A stretch of DNA of 64,000 nucleotides, taken from Clostridia bacterium (GTDB lineage Bacteria; Bacillota; Clostridia; Oscillospirales; Acutalibacteraceae). A program made the translations under genes and the position numbers. Below, in pieces: positions 23,699 to 31,524 of the stretch; the first letter of the stretch is position 1; each line of letters opens with the position of its first letter. Below the pieces are notes generated by a model. The model saw only the letters and a list, made by a program, of their open reading frames with translations. It made no database searches and had not been told where the DNA came from. The stretch spans positions 124,001 through 188,000 of the forward strand of contig JAFXAP010000015.1 in assembly GCA_017516965.1 (NCBI GenBank), in the 5' to 3' direction.

Positions 23699-24619
23699 CT
23701 ACATTAAAAAATATTGACCTATCACACGAAGCCGTGTGCATTTTTTAAAACCATATCTTTCTATAGTTTTTATCTTTTTAAATTTACACATCTTAGGGAT
23801 TTCACAATACTTTTCTATTATATTGCGCTGCTCTAAGTTTAATTTTTCCCCATAATGCTCAAGCAAACTTTTCGCCTGAATATATGTCGCATTATAATCT
23901 TTGCGAACCTTTGAAAGCGTTAGCAGTTTGCGTTTTATAAAGCTAAAGCCATATGCCGCTTTTGCGCCAACCTGATTGCCTGAATGTTGTCGGTAAAGCA
24001 TTGTTGGTGCCACAAGGCAATGAACTTTTCCAAAAAGCGTTGCTACCACAGCCAGCCACCAGTCATGCATTATGCAATCTTTTGGAATACTACCGCAAAT
24101 TTCTTTAAGAGCGCGATTTATCATAATAGTGCAACCGGTTACGTTATTTTGAACCAATAATTGTGGCAAAGTCATATTGTAACTAAGCTTTTGAAAATCA
24201 AAAAACGAGTTTGATATAACATCAAGATTTTCGTTAACTACCTTTAAATCGGTATGCACCAAAACGGGCGTGTTTTTATTTTTTGCCTCAATTTGTTTCA
24301 TAGCCTCTATTGTGCGTTCTACCTTTTGTGGTAGCCACACGTCATCCTGGTCACAAAACATAATGTAATCGTCGTCGCTCTGTTGCAACAATCTTGCAAA
24401 ATTTTGTTTTGCGCTACCCGTTGGCGCGCCGCTGATACAATAAATTTTATCAGGGTATTTATCGCAATAGGCTTTTATAATTTTGGGGGAATTATCGGTT
24501 GAACCGTCATCGCTTATAATTATTTTTATATCCTTAAATGTTTGCAAAAGCAATGAATCGATTTGTTCTTTTAAATATTCTTCACCGTTATAAACAGCAA
24601 GTAAAATAGTTACCGTAAT
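23699..24619 (-). CDS. Family 2 glycosyltransferase, apparently using an ATT start codon
   Basis: The GT-A domain is complete only if translation begins at or near 24619: the frame then reads T-V-T-I-L-L-A-V-Y-N-G-E-E-Y, the classic GT2 N-terminus, then IIISDDGSTDNSP, YIMFCDQDDVWLPQKVE (DxD) and MHDWWLAVVAT. In this frame a TGA stop lies four codons upstream, and the codons between are GGG GGT GGA ATT ACG GTA, so ATT is the best start; GAGGGGG sits 4-7 bases before it. The first ATG, at 24553, would delete the nucleotide-binding strand. The product has 306 residues and probably extends a cell-surface rhamnose- or hexose-containing glycan. It sits between the pseudokinase and a lipoprotein gene. 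Confidence 0.8.
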   Translation of the reverse strand: MTVTILLAVYNGEEYLKEQIDSLLLQTFKDIKIIISDDGSTDNSPKIIKAYCDKYPDKIYCISGAPTGSAKQNFARLLQQSDDDYIMFCDQDDVWLPQKVERTIEAMKQIEAKNKNTPVLVHTDLKVVNENLDVISNSFFDFQKLSYNMTLPQLLVQNNVTGCTIMINRALKEICGSIPKDCIMHDWWLAVVATLFGKVHCLVAPTMLYRQHSGNQVGAKAAYGFSFIKRKLLTLSKVRKDYNATYIQAKSLLEHYGEKLNLEQRNIIEKYCEIPKMCKFKKIKTIERYGFKKCTRLRVIGQYFLM

Positions 24620-24650
24620 TCCACCCCCTCAATTTTAATGCTTTTAAAAT

Positions 24651-26489
24651 TTAGTTTTGTGGTTCTTCGTCAGAAGTTGTAGCAGTCGAACTGTCTCCAC
24701 CTGTCTCACTTTCAGTGGAGTTGTTATCTACTGTTTCATCGTTAGAACTATTATTTGCTAATTCATCATTAGAACTGTTATCTAATATTTCATTATTATT
24801 TACAGTTCCTTCGGTAGAGCTACTTGGTTCTTCCTCACCCTCATAGGTGTTGATGTATATTTTTATATGTGTTTCAGTAGATACAACTGTATTGGCTTCC
24901 GGTGTCTGAGTTATTATAGCATTAGGCTCTGCTTCTTCATCATATTTTTCTATAACTTCAATATTATAGTAGGCAAAGCCTTTTTCTATAAGCGCCAATT
25001 TTGCTTCTTCAAGACTTTTTCCTGTAACATCGGGTACATAATTTTCATTTGGTCCCAAACTTATGGTAAGTTTTATTTCTGTACCAAATTCAACCTCTTT
25101 ACCCGGTTTAATAGATTGCGCACAAACCATACCGCTATCTAATTCAGAATAAGCCTTACCCTTAATCGAAAAAGTAAATTTATCGTATTTTTCTTCATAA
25201 TCTTCGATTAATTCGTAATAATATACCTTTTCTTTCACGAAGTCAGGAACCTCATATAACATCTTTGATTCTTCGGCTCCCGGATCAACATCACCCAAAG
25301 ACGGGCCGCTTGATTCAAGCTGAAAATCTGAATTGCTAAAGTCCTGCTCTTTACTAAAAGGCCATTTAATTATAAGTATTGTAAGTCCTATAGCCAAAAG
25401 TACGGCGGCTGTTACACATGCCGAAATTACAGCATATTTCATTCCGCTTCCCGTTTTTTCAGCCTTTTCTTGCTTCTTTTGGGTTGGCTTTTTCTCTGCT
25501 GTGCGCGCAGTCGCAACGCGGCGTAGATTTTCTTTGGTTTCGCCATAAACCAACTCGTTTTTAAACTCATCTATATCTTTTGTTCTGTTTTCCGGATTAA
25601 CCTGCAAACCGTTGGCAATAGCCACCAAAACCTGACGAGGTAACTCATCGGCAAAATGTGCAGGGATTGAAAGTGAATCTTGCGCAATTCTTATGTCAGC
25701 GGATGGTGGTACAGCGCCTATGATTACTCTGAACAACATTGCGCTTAAAGCGTATACGTCAGCGGCAACACTTAATTTTGCATCAAATTTTCCATACTGC
25801 TCGGCTGCTGCATAACCGCTATAAAGCTCTGCAGGGCTATCTGCCGAAGCCTGTCGCAAACGAGGTATGCAAACATTTTTAATGCGAAGTTTGCCATCTC
25901 TGCCGACTAATATAGTCTCGGGAGATATGCCACCGTGTATTATGCCAAGCTCGTGTAAGCCTTTAATGGTATCAATAAGCGGTAAAAACAGTGGTCTTGC
26001 CTGTTCCCAACGAAGACTTCCGCCGTTATGTTCAAGGAACTTGCTAAGGGTTATGCCTGAAATTACAGGTGATACTGAATATACCGTACCATTACCTTCA
26101 AACACTGTAAGCACAGGTACTATAGCCTGCAGTTCGGTAGCGATGAGCTTTTTGTTTATTTCAATAAAGTCCATAAGTCCTTCATTAAAACTGAATTCTT
26201 TACCGCTTACCACCGAAACAGTTTTATCGGGATTACGTATCGCCGCATCCTTTGGGTAATATTCTCTTATATGTACTGCAGAGTTTGAAGCATTGTCCCA
26301 AGCGATATAGGTTATACCCTCGGTATTTACACCCTTAACCTTACCAATGATATATCTTTCAGCAAGTAGATATTTCACAGGTAAGCAAAAATCTTCATTT
26401 TTTTGTGATGCGTCATATCCGCATATGCCACAAATTGTTTCACCGCCGTTGTCATTCATACAACCGGGACATAATCTGTCGATATTCAA
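24651..26489 (-). CDS. Zinc-ribbon, pseudokinase, PASTA-domain membrane protein
   Basis: 612 residues from TTG at 26489, 8 bases after GGAGG; a longer version from an ATG at 26510 would overlap that site. N-terminal zinc ribbon (CPGC and CGICG, 6-22), kinase-fold domain (about 40-325), a transmembrane helix (about 350-375), PASTA repeats (about 420-545) and a Ser/Asn/Thr-rich tail. It belongs to the Clostridia Ser/Thr kinases with a zinc ribbon, but the catalytic motifs are lost: the glycine loop is GKVKGVNTEG, the VAIK lysine is Arg in HIREYYP, HRD is HGG (IIHGGISPETILV), and DFG is replaced by NVC. It retains the fold and APE-like GYAAAEQYG. It probably senses muropeptides or cell-wall fragments without phosphorylation. 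Confidence 0.85.
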   Translation of the reverse strand: MNIDRLCPGCMNDNGGETICGICGYDASQKNEDFCLPVKYLLAERYIIGKVKGVNTEGITYIAWDNASNSAVHIREYYPKDAAIRNPDKTVSVVSGKEFSFNEGLMDFIEINKKLIATELQAIVPVLTVFEGNGTVYSVSPVISGITLSKFLEHNGGSLRWEQARPLFLPLIDTIKGLHELGIIHGGISPETILVGRDGKLRIKNVCIPRLRQASADSPAELYSGYAAAEQYGKFDAKLSVAADVYALSAMLFRVIIGAVPPSADIRIAQDSLSIPAHFADELPRQVLVAIANGLQVNPENRTKDIDEFKNELVYGETKENLRRVATARTAEKKPTQKKQEKAEKTGSGMKYAVISACVTAAVLLAIGLTILIIKWPFSKEQDFSNSDFQLESSGPSLGDVDPGAEESKMLYEVPDFVKEKVYYYELIEDYEEKYDKFTFSIKGKAYSELDSGMVCAQSIKPGKEVEFGTEIKLTISLGPNENYVPDVTGKSLEEAKLALIEKGFAYYNIEVIEKYDEEAEPNAIITQTPEANTVVSTETHIKIYINTYEGEEEPSSSTEGTVNNNEILDNSSNDELANNSSNDETVDNNSTESETGGDSSTATTSDEEPQN

Positions 26490-26558
26490 TATAACGACCT
26501 CCATTAACAAAAATATAATTCAAATTATTATAACATATAACTATGTTAATTACAAGTT

Positions 26559-27242
26559 TTAAGACTCATTGTCTATAGAAATAAGCTTTTTAAAAACACA
26601 GGTGTGGTGTTCGGTAATAACTCGGTCTTCGTGAAGGGAGCCAAAATACCAATGGTTATAATCACATGACCTTCCGATTTCTTCAAGATAACCGTTAAGT
26701 TTATTTATGTTATCACTGTCTCCCCGTCTTAGCAGTATCGCGCTTTTTACGAGCGAAGGCGGTTCGTGGGTAATTATATAATCAACCTTACAACCTGCCT
26801 CATCGAGCACACGCGCGCCATCCGCCATTTCTGCAGGGGTTGCTTCCTCTTCGCGCCACCAAAAGCCTTGCGCCACGCGCATATCTTTGTCGGTGCTCTC
26901 GCCTCCACCAAAGGTAAAAAACTTTTTATCTTCAATATTAAAAATCTGACCTCGCATCAAATGTAGCAAATTACCCTTAATTCGATGCACCCTACCGCCT
27001 TTCCAGACGGTTTCGCGGCAACGGTTTATTTTATCTAAATTATCGTGGGTGCCCTCAACAAACGCCGTTACAAACTTTCTTTTTGCAAAGAAGTTAATCA
27101 CTTCTTTTTCTTGCTTAGAGCCATCAAAAATATAGCCGAAGTCACCACAAACTATAAGTGTATCGCCACGTTTTAGTTTGCGAAACTCTTTATCATAAAG
27201 TCGCTCTAAATCTCCGTGCATATCACCCGTTACATAAACCAT
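26559..27242 (-). CDS. Calcineurin-like metallophosphoesterase
   Basis: 227 residues from the ATG at 27242 (GGTGGTG upstream); an in-frame ATG at 27266 lacks a ribosome binding site. Motifs: VTGDMHGD, CGDFGYIFDG, EGTHDNLDK, THEPPSLV and WYFGSLHED, i.e. the D-H, GDxxD, GNHD (here GTHD), H and GHxH-like blocks of the superfamily; the fourth block reads GSLH rather than GHTH. The substrate is unknown; members include protein phosphatases and nucleotide phosphoesterases. It is divergent from the dacF-like gene. Confidence 0.85.
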   Translation of the reverse strand: MVYVTGDMHGDLERLYDKEFRKLKRGDTLIVCGDFGYIFDGSKQEKEVINFFAKRKFVTAFVEGTHDNLDKINRCRETVWKGGRVHRIKGNLLHLMRGQIFNIEDKKFFTFGGGESTDKDMRVAQGFWWREEEATPAEMADGARVLDEAGCKVDYIITHEPPSLVKSAILLRRGDSDNINKLNGYLEEIGRSCDYNHWYFGSLHEDRVITEHHTCVFKKLISIDNES

Positions 27243-27318
27243 TTTTTCACCACCGTTTTTAAACAATTTTTAATAATTATTTTTGAAATATTCACTTTAT
27301 TTTTAATTACTTATGCTG

Positions 27319-27324
27319 TATAAT
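27319..27324 (+). promoter_or_regulatory. -10 element before the DacF-like gene
   Basis: An extended TGCTGTATAAT lies 32 bases before the start codon; the -35 region is weak (TTTATT-like). Confidence 0.4.
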
Positions 27325-27355
27325 AGGATTATACCACAAACTTAAGGAGATTTCT

Positions 27356-28666
27356 ATGCTTAAAAGAATTTTTTCTGCATTTTTAATAATTTGTTTAATT
27401 TTACCCGTTCTTACAGTCAGGGCTTATGAGCCTTCGGGTATTGATATTACAGCGCAGGCAGCTATGCTTGTGTCTCTTGATACCGATGAAGTGCTTTTTG
27501 AAAAAAATGCTGACAAAAAGGTCTACCCTGCATCAATCGCAAAGATAATGACTGCACTTTTGGTGCTTGAAAACGAAAAGTTTGACCCCGATGCCAAAAT
27601 TGCTATGACGCAAGAAGCGCTTGATTTAATAAGCGGTACGGGAAGCAGTGTGTCGCTTCTTAAAGCGGGTGAAGAAATTACCCAGCTTGACCTTGTTTAT
27701 ATGATACTCATGTCATCCTACGGTGATTGCACACTCCTTGCCGCAATTCATTATAGCGGAAGTGTAGAAAACTTTGTAAACCAGATGAACAGCAAAGCGC
27801 AAGCGCTTGGTCTTACAGGTACACACTATCAAAACCCAATAGGCCTTCACCACGAAGAAACCTATACAACGGCGCGTGACACATATAAGCTGACTAAGGT
27901 GGCGCTTAAAAATAAAATTTTTAAAGAGATTTGCGAAAGCTCACGCCATACCGTAAAAACCAATCTTTCGGGAGAGCGTACACTTTCTACAACAAACCTG
28001 TTACAAGACAACACAACCAACTATTATTACCAATACGCCAAGGGCGTTAAAACCGGTTTTACCGATGAGGCAGGTCGCTGTCTTGTAAGCACCGCAAGTT
28101 ATAACGGTTATAACTATATGTGCCTTATTTTCGGTTGCCCCCCAAATGAAAAAAATCACTTTACTGAAAGTAAGGAGCTTTATCGCTGGGCATTTAATAA
28201 TTTTGAATTTAAAAAGGTTGCCGACAGTGACAATCCCGTAGCAGAAATCGGTGTTGATTTGTCGCTTGAAACCGATTTTGTTTCACTTTATGTAGAAAAC
28301 GGTTTCATTTCAGTTTTACCAAAAGATGCCGACCATTCAACAATAAGCATTGTTCCCCATCCGACAAAAGAAATTGTAGATGCGCCCATTAAAAAAGGAC
28401 AAGCACTGGGAACTGCAGATATTATTTATGCTGAAAAGGTTATCGGAACGGTTAATCTTATATCAAATGAAGACATAGAAAAAAGCGCGCTGCTTACAGC
28501 CTTTCGCGCGATAAAAAATTTCCTTACGTCAACGTATATGACGGTGGTCTACGTCTTAATTGGCATTGTTGTATTAGTGTTTATACTGCGTGTTATAAAG
28601 CTAAACAGCAAGTCTAAAAAGAAAAGAAGAATAAAATACATTCCATATGACGAAGATGAAAAATAA
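27356..28666 (+). CDS. D-alanyl-D-alanine carboxypeptidase (DacF-like, S11), altered SxN motif
   Basis: 436 residues. Cleaved signal peptide (LILPVLTVRAYEPSG), S11 peptidase domain (about 30-270), a beta-sheet domain, and a C-terminal membrane anchor (about 390-412) with a basic tail, so it lies outside the cell. It trims the terminal D-Ala from peptidoglycan stems. The SxxK motif is SIAK (in YPASIAKIMTALL) and the KTG motif is VKTGFTDEAG. The SxN motif appears as SYG (MSSYGDCTLLA), replacing the usual Asn with Gly, so activity may be altered. The start ATG follows AAGGAGA. Confidence 0.9.
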   Translation: MLKRIFSAFLIICLILPVLTVRAYEPSGIDITAQAAMLVSLDTDEVLFEKNADKKVYPASIAKIMTALLVLENEKFDPDAKIAMTQEALDLISGTGSSVSLLKAGEEITQLDLVYMILMSSYGDCTLLAAIHYSGSVENFVNQMNSKAQALGLTGTHYQNPIGLHHEETYTTARDTYKLTKVALKNKIFKEICESSRHTVKTNLSGERTLSTTNLLQDNTTNYYYQYAKGVKTGFTDEAGRCLVSTASYNGYNYMCLIFGCPPNEKNHFTESKELYRWAFNNFEFKKVADSDNPVAEIGVDLSLETDFVSLYVENGFISVLPKDADHSTISIVPHPTKEIVDAPIKKGQALGTADIIYAEKVIGTVNLISNEDIEKSALLTAFRAIKNFLTSTYMTVVYVLIGIVVLVFILRVIKLNSKSKKKRRIKYIPYDEDEK

Positions 28667-28682
28667 AAAATTTGACAAACGC

Positions 28683-28720
28683 AAAGGGCAAGGAGAATAA
28701 ATCTCCTTGCCCTTTGTGTT
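28683..28720. terminator. Strong bidirectional terminator
   Basis: A 14-bp perfect stem (AAAGGGCAAGGAGA and its complement), 5-base loop, T-rich flank; between the convergent dacF-like gene and the secreted peptidase-like gene. Confidence 0.9.
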
Positions 28721-28722
28721 TT

Positions 28723-30432
28723 TTATTTAGTTTTTACTGACTTTACAGTTGACCAGCCTGAGTAGTACTTTTTACCGCTTACAGTCCTATATGTTCTTAC
28801 TCTTACGTAGTATGTCTTTTTAGCGCTGAGGCTCTTTAAAGTATATTTCGTTGTCTTATAACTTGAAATGGTCTTTGTTTTAGCGCTTGTAAACTTTTTG
28901 CTTGTAGAGTACTGAACTTGATAACCGCTTACCTGTGTTGACTTTTTAGAGATATTTACTGTAATACTCTTTTTACCTGCAGTAAACTTAGATACTGTTG
29001 TACCTGCTGGGTTAATTTTGAAGGTAAGTGTCTTAGTACCTGAGTACTTGCCCTTCATCTTGATGGTTACTTTATAAGTACCAACATTCTTTCTACCACT
29101 AACATAACTTACGGTGTAATCGGTATTTTTCTTTAGTGTTTTACCTGCTGAATCTTTTACAGTAACACTTGGTGTTTTAACCTTGCCGTTGTATGTATAA
29201 GTTGTGGTGGATAATTTAAATGAAACAGGACGATAAACGTTAAACGAGTTATACACATGTCCGCACACGACACATTGGTCCACCCATCTACCATTGGTTG
29301 CTAATGTAGCTTTTGTCACCGTCGTTTTGTAATTGTGAGATGCCCTACGAGTTGCTCCGCAACGCTCGCAAGAAGTATCACACGAATTATTGTATATGTG
29401 TCCCAAAGCACTGCCCGCTGTAACACCGCAAGTGGAACAATGCATCGGCTTTGTACATGTTGGATGGACTACGGTATGAGTATGTGTTGTTTTTTTTGCA
29501 TTCCATAACTCCAATAATTTTGCACGAGTCGCAGGACCGCAATATCCATCAACAGTTAATCCATATTTAGACTGGAATTGTTTGATTGCAGCAACTGAAT
29601 TTTTTCCATAGGAACCGTCAATATCAAGACTATATCCCAAGCGACATAAAACCGCTTGTACCCATTTTACATCATTACCTTTCATTGTGGGTGATGTATA
29701 CTTTAAGGTTCTTGATGGATATGTATAGTCATCTGGATTGATACTACTGTAGTTTGGAGTAGTTACAGTAGATGATCCTTTATAAGATGATTCACCACCT
29801 ATAAATGCCTTTGCATAACTAATTCCACTACGTCCTTTCAGATAGGTTGCAAAAGAGTCCCAAGTATAATCTTTAGAGTAAATCTTACACACCTTTACGC
29901 CATTGACTTTCATATTGCAAGAAACAATTTTGATATTTGTGTTGCTTGTAGCAATAACTGACATAGAGTGTCCATCATGAGTACGAATATGTGTAGCAAA
30001 AGCACAACCTAATAATTTAGACTTTAATGTTGAAGCAGTACACCCACTCGCAGCAATACTACCCGTTAAATTCTTGAATTTAGATGGAGCATTTCCATCA
30101 TGATAACCATATAACTTCCATTGACAAAATCTCGTAAAACCAAAGCACTGAGTAGCACCTAAATCTACCTTCATATTCGATTTTGATGGCCAATAACGCA
30201 AGCAATTACATCTTGAATCGGTATTATTTACACAAATACCATGACCATGACAAGTACCATTTGAAAATGATCCAGTTGCACAACTTTTACCATTTTTTGT
30301 AAAATAATCCCCAACAGCATATCCAATATCAACACCATTTATTATAATGTTAGATGCCGCCTGTAATGGTTGTGCGGGTATAATTGTAAAGAACAACATT
30401 ATTAATAATAATACAGATAAAAACTTTTTCAT
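28723..30432 (-). CDS. Secreted mosaic protein: cysteine-peptidase-like domain, PG-binding domain, MBG/Fn3-type repeats
   Basis: 569 residues. Signal peptide (about 1-25, cleavage after LQAA). The first domain (30-205) is cysteine-rich and may be an NlpC/P60- or CHAP-type amidase: QCFGFTRFCQWKLYG offers Cys and HDGHSMSVIATSNTNI a His. Then a PG_binding_1 domain (about 240-310, VKWVQAVLCRLGYSLDIDGSYG), a short CxxC stretch (THNSCDTSCERCGATRR), an MBG-like domain (SFKLSTTTYTYNGKVKTPSV) and a C-terminal Fn3-like domain (YQVQYSTSKKFTSAKTKTI). It probably acts on cell-wall or other extracellular peptides. The last two domains are near-duplicates of those in 40662-42782. Confidence 0.85.
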   Translation of the reverse strand: MKKFLSVLLLIMLFFTIIPAQPLQAASNIIINGVDIGYAVGDYFTKNGKSCATGSFSNGTCHGHGICVNNTDSRCNCLRYWPSKSNMKVDLGATQCFGFTRFCQWKLYGYHDGNAPSKFKNLTGSIAASGCTASTLKSKLLGCAFATHIRTHDGHSMSVIATSNTNIKIVSCNMKVNGVKVCKIYSKDYTWDSFATYLKGRSGISYAKAFIGGESSYKGSSTVTTPNYSSINPDDYTYPSRTLKYTSPTMKGNDVKWVQAVLCRLGYSLDIDGSYGKNSVAAIKQFQSKYGLTVDGYCGPATRAKLLELWNAKKTTHTHTVVHPTCTKPMHCSTCGVTAGSALGHIYNNSCDTSCERCGATRRASHNYKTTVTKATLATNGRWVDQCVVCGHVYNSFNVYRPVSFKLSTTTYTYNGKVKTPSVTVKDSAGKTLKKNTDYTVSYVSGRKNVGTYKVTIKMKGKYSGTKTLTFKINPAGTTVSKFTAGKKSITVNISKKSTQVSGYQVQYSTSKKFTSAKTKTISSYKTTKYTLKSLSAKKTYYVRVRTYRTVSGKKYYSGWSTVKSVKTK

Positions 30433-30445
30433 AAAACTCCTCCTA

Positions 30446-30480
30446 AAAAATAAAAAGTGCGCCTACCGAAGCAGACGCAC
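30446..30480 (-). terminator. Attenuator-type terminator in the leader of the secreted peptidase gene
   Basis: On the minus strand GTGCGTCTGC-TTCG-GTAGGCGCAC forms a 10-bp stem (two G-T pairs) followed by TTTTTATTTTTT. The ribosome binding site AGGAGGAG follows at once, so read-through is required to express the gene. Confidence 0.85.
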
Positions 30481-30567
30481 AAAAAACGCAAACACCGATA
30501 GTCGCCAAACTGACCGAGTGTGAAATGGGGCGTAAACACTCAACTTCTACAAACCGCTGGAATTTGC
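30481..30567 (-). promoter_or_regulatory. Riboswitch-like leader domain, family not identified
   Basis: An 80-base domain closed by GCAAA (30567-30563) and TTTGC (30492-30488), holding a GAGTGT/ACACTC hairpin (30536-30541 with 30516-30521), and ending one run of T before the attenuator hairpin. A possible promoter (TTGAAT ... TAAGAAT) lies about 30 bases upstream. It matches no riboswitch consensus I know. Confidence 0.45.
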
Positions 30568-30730
30568 ATTTTTATCAAATTCTTAACGGTTTATAAAAGA
30601 AAAATTCAAAACAAAGCGTAATTTTCCTATAAAAAAGAAAAATACACCCAATTTCACACAATATTCAGTTAGTTTGGTATGATATTAGTGTACCACGTTT
30701 TTAGCAAAATTTCAATAATAAAATATATTA

Positions 30731-30855
30731 CGGATTGCTTCGGTGTAAAACACCTCGCAATGACATACGTTAAGATGCATCTATAATTGTGTCTTTGCGA
30801 GTATCGTAAGACACGTGGCAATCCGTTTCAACTTTCAATTTTCAACTTTCAATTG
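30731..30855. repeat. Palindromic intergenic repeat with TTTCAACTTTCAA direct repeats
   Basis: CGGATTGC (30731-30738) pairs with GCAATCCG (30818-30825); inside are GGTGT/ACACC and GTGTCTT/AAGACAC hairpins and TCGCAA/TTGCGA. It looks like the widespread small palindromic repeats ('GATTGCC...GCAATGAC') of gut bacteria. Next to it, CAACTTTCAATT occurs twice (30829-30840 and 30843-30854). The rest of 30580-30730 is AT-rich and shows no gene. Confidence 0.65.
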
Positions 30856-30865
30856 AAATAAAAAT

Positions 30866-30893
30866 CAGTCACACCTTTTAAAAAGTGTGACTG
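30866..30893 (-). terminator. Terminator of nth
   Basis: CAGTCACAC/GTGTGACTG stem just beyond the nth stop codon, with GATTTTTATTTC following on the minus strand. Confidence 0.8.
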
Positions 30894-30897
30894 TTTT

Positions 30898-31524
30898 TTA
30901 TTTCTTTGAGGGGCAAAAGTCTGCCATAGGGCAACGCTCACAAAATGTCTTTCGCGCTGTGCAAATATCACGTCCAAAAAGCACACTGCGATGACAAAAG
31001 TCATTTGACTTTTCGGGCGGTAATAACTTACGCATAGCATTTTCCACTTTAAGTGGGTCGGTTGTATCTACAAGCCTCAGTCTGTTGCAAAGCCTTATAA
31101 AATGTGTGTCGGTAACAACGGCAGGTTTGCCGTAAATATCGCCGCAAACAAGGTTTGCGGTCTTTCTGCCAACACCGGGCAGTTTTGTCAGTTGCTCTAT
31201 AGTGTCGGGCACAATGCCGTCAAAATCGCTCATTATCATTTTGCCTATGCCTACTAAATCCTTAGCCTTTGTTTTATAAAGACCACAGGTTTTTATAAGC
31301 TCTTCAATACTTTCTATCGGCGCATTTGCCATAGACTCAGCATCGGGGTAGCGCTCAAAAAGTTTTGGTGTTACCATATTCACCCTGGCATCTGTGCACT
31401 GCGCCGAAAGACGCGTTGCAATAAGCAGTTGAAAAGCATCGCTATACTCTAGTGAACAAATAGCGTCGGGGTATAGCTTTTCGAGTCGCTCTACCGCCTT
31501 TAACACTCTTTCCTTTTTTGTCAT
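30898..31524 (-). CDS. nth: Endonuclease III (DNA glycosylase/AP lyase)
   Basis: 208 residues, full length. It removes oxidised pyrimidines and cuts the abasic site in base-excision repair. Helix-hairpin-helix LTKLPGVGRKTANLV with catalytic Lys, catalytic Asp in VVTDTHFIRL, and the [4Fe-4S] site C-x6-C-x2-C-x5-C at the C-terminus (CTARKTFCERCPMADFC). The ATG shares a base with the stop codon of the upstream permease gene (TGATG), so they are cotranscribed. Confidence 0.96.
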   Translation of the reverse strand: MTKKERVLKAVERLEKLYPDAICSLEYSDAFQLLIATRLSAQCTDARVNMVTPKLFERYPDAESMANAPIESIEELIKTCGLYKTKAKDLVGIGKMIMSDFDGIVPDTIEQLTKLPGVGRKTANLVCGDIYGKPAVVTDTHFIRLCNRLRLVDTTDPLKVENAMRKLLPPEKSNDFCHRSVLFGRDICTARKTFCERCPMADFCPSKK

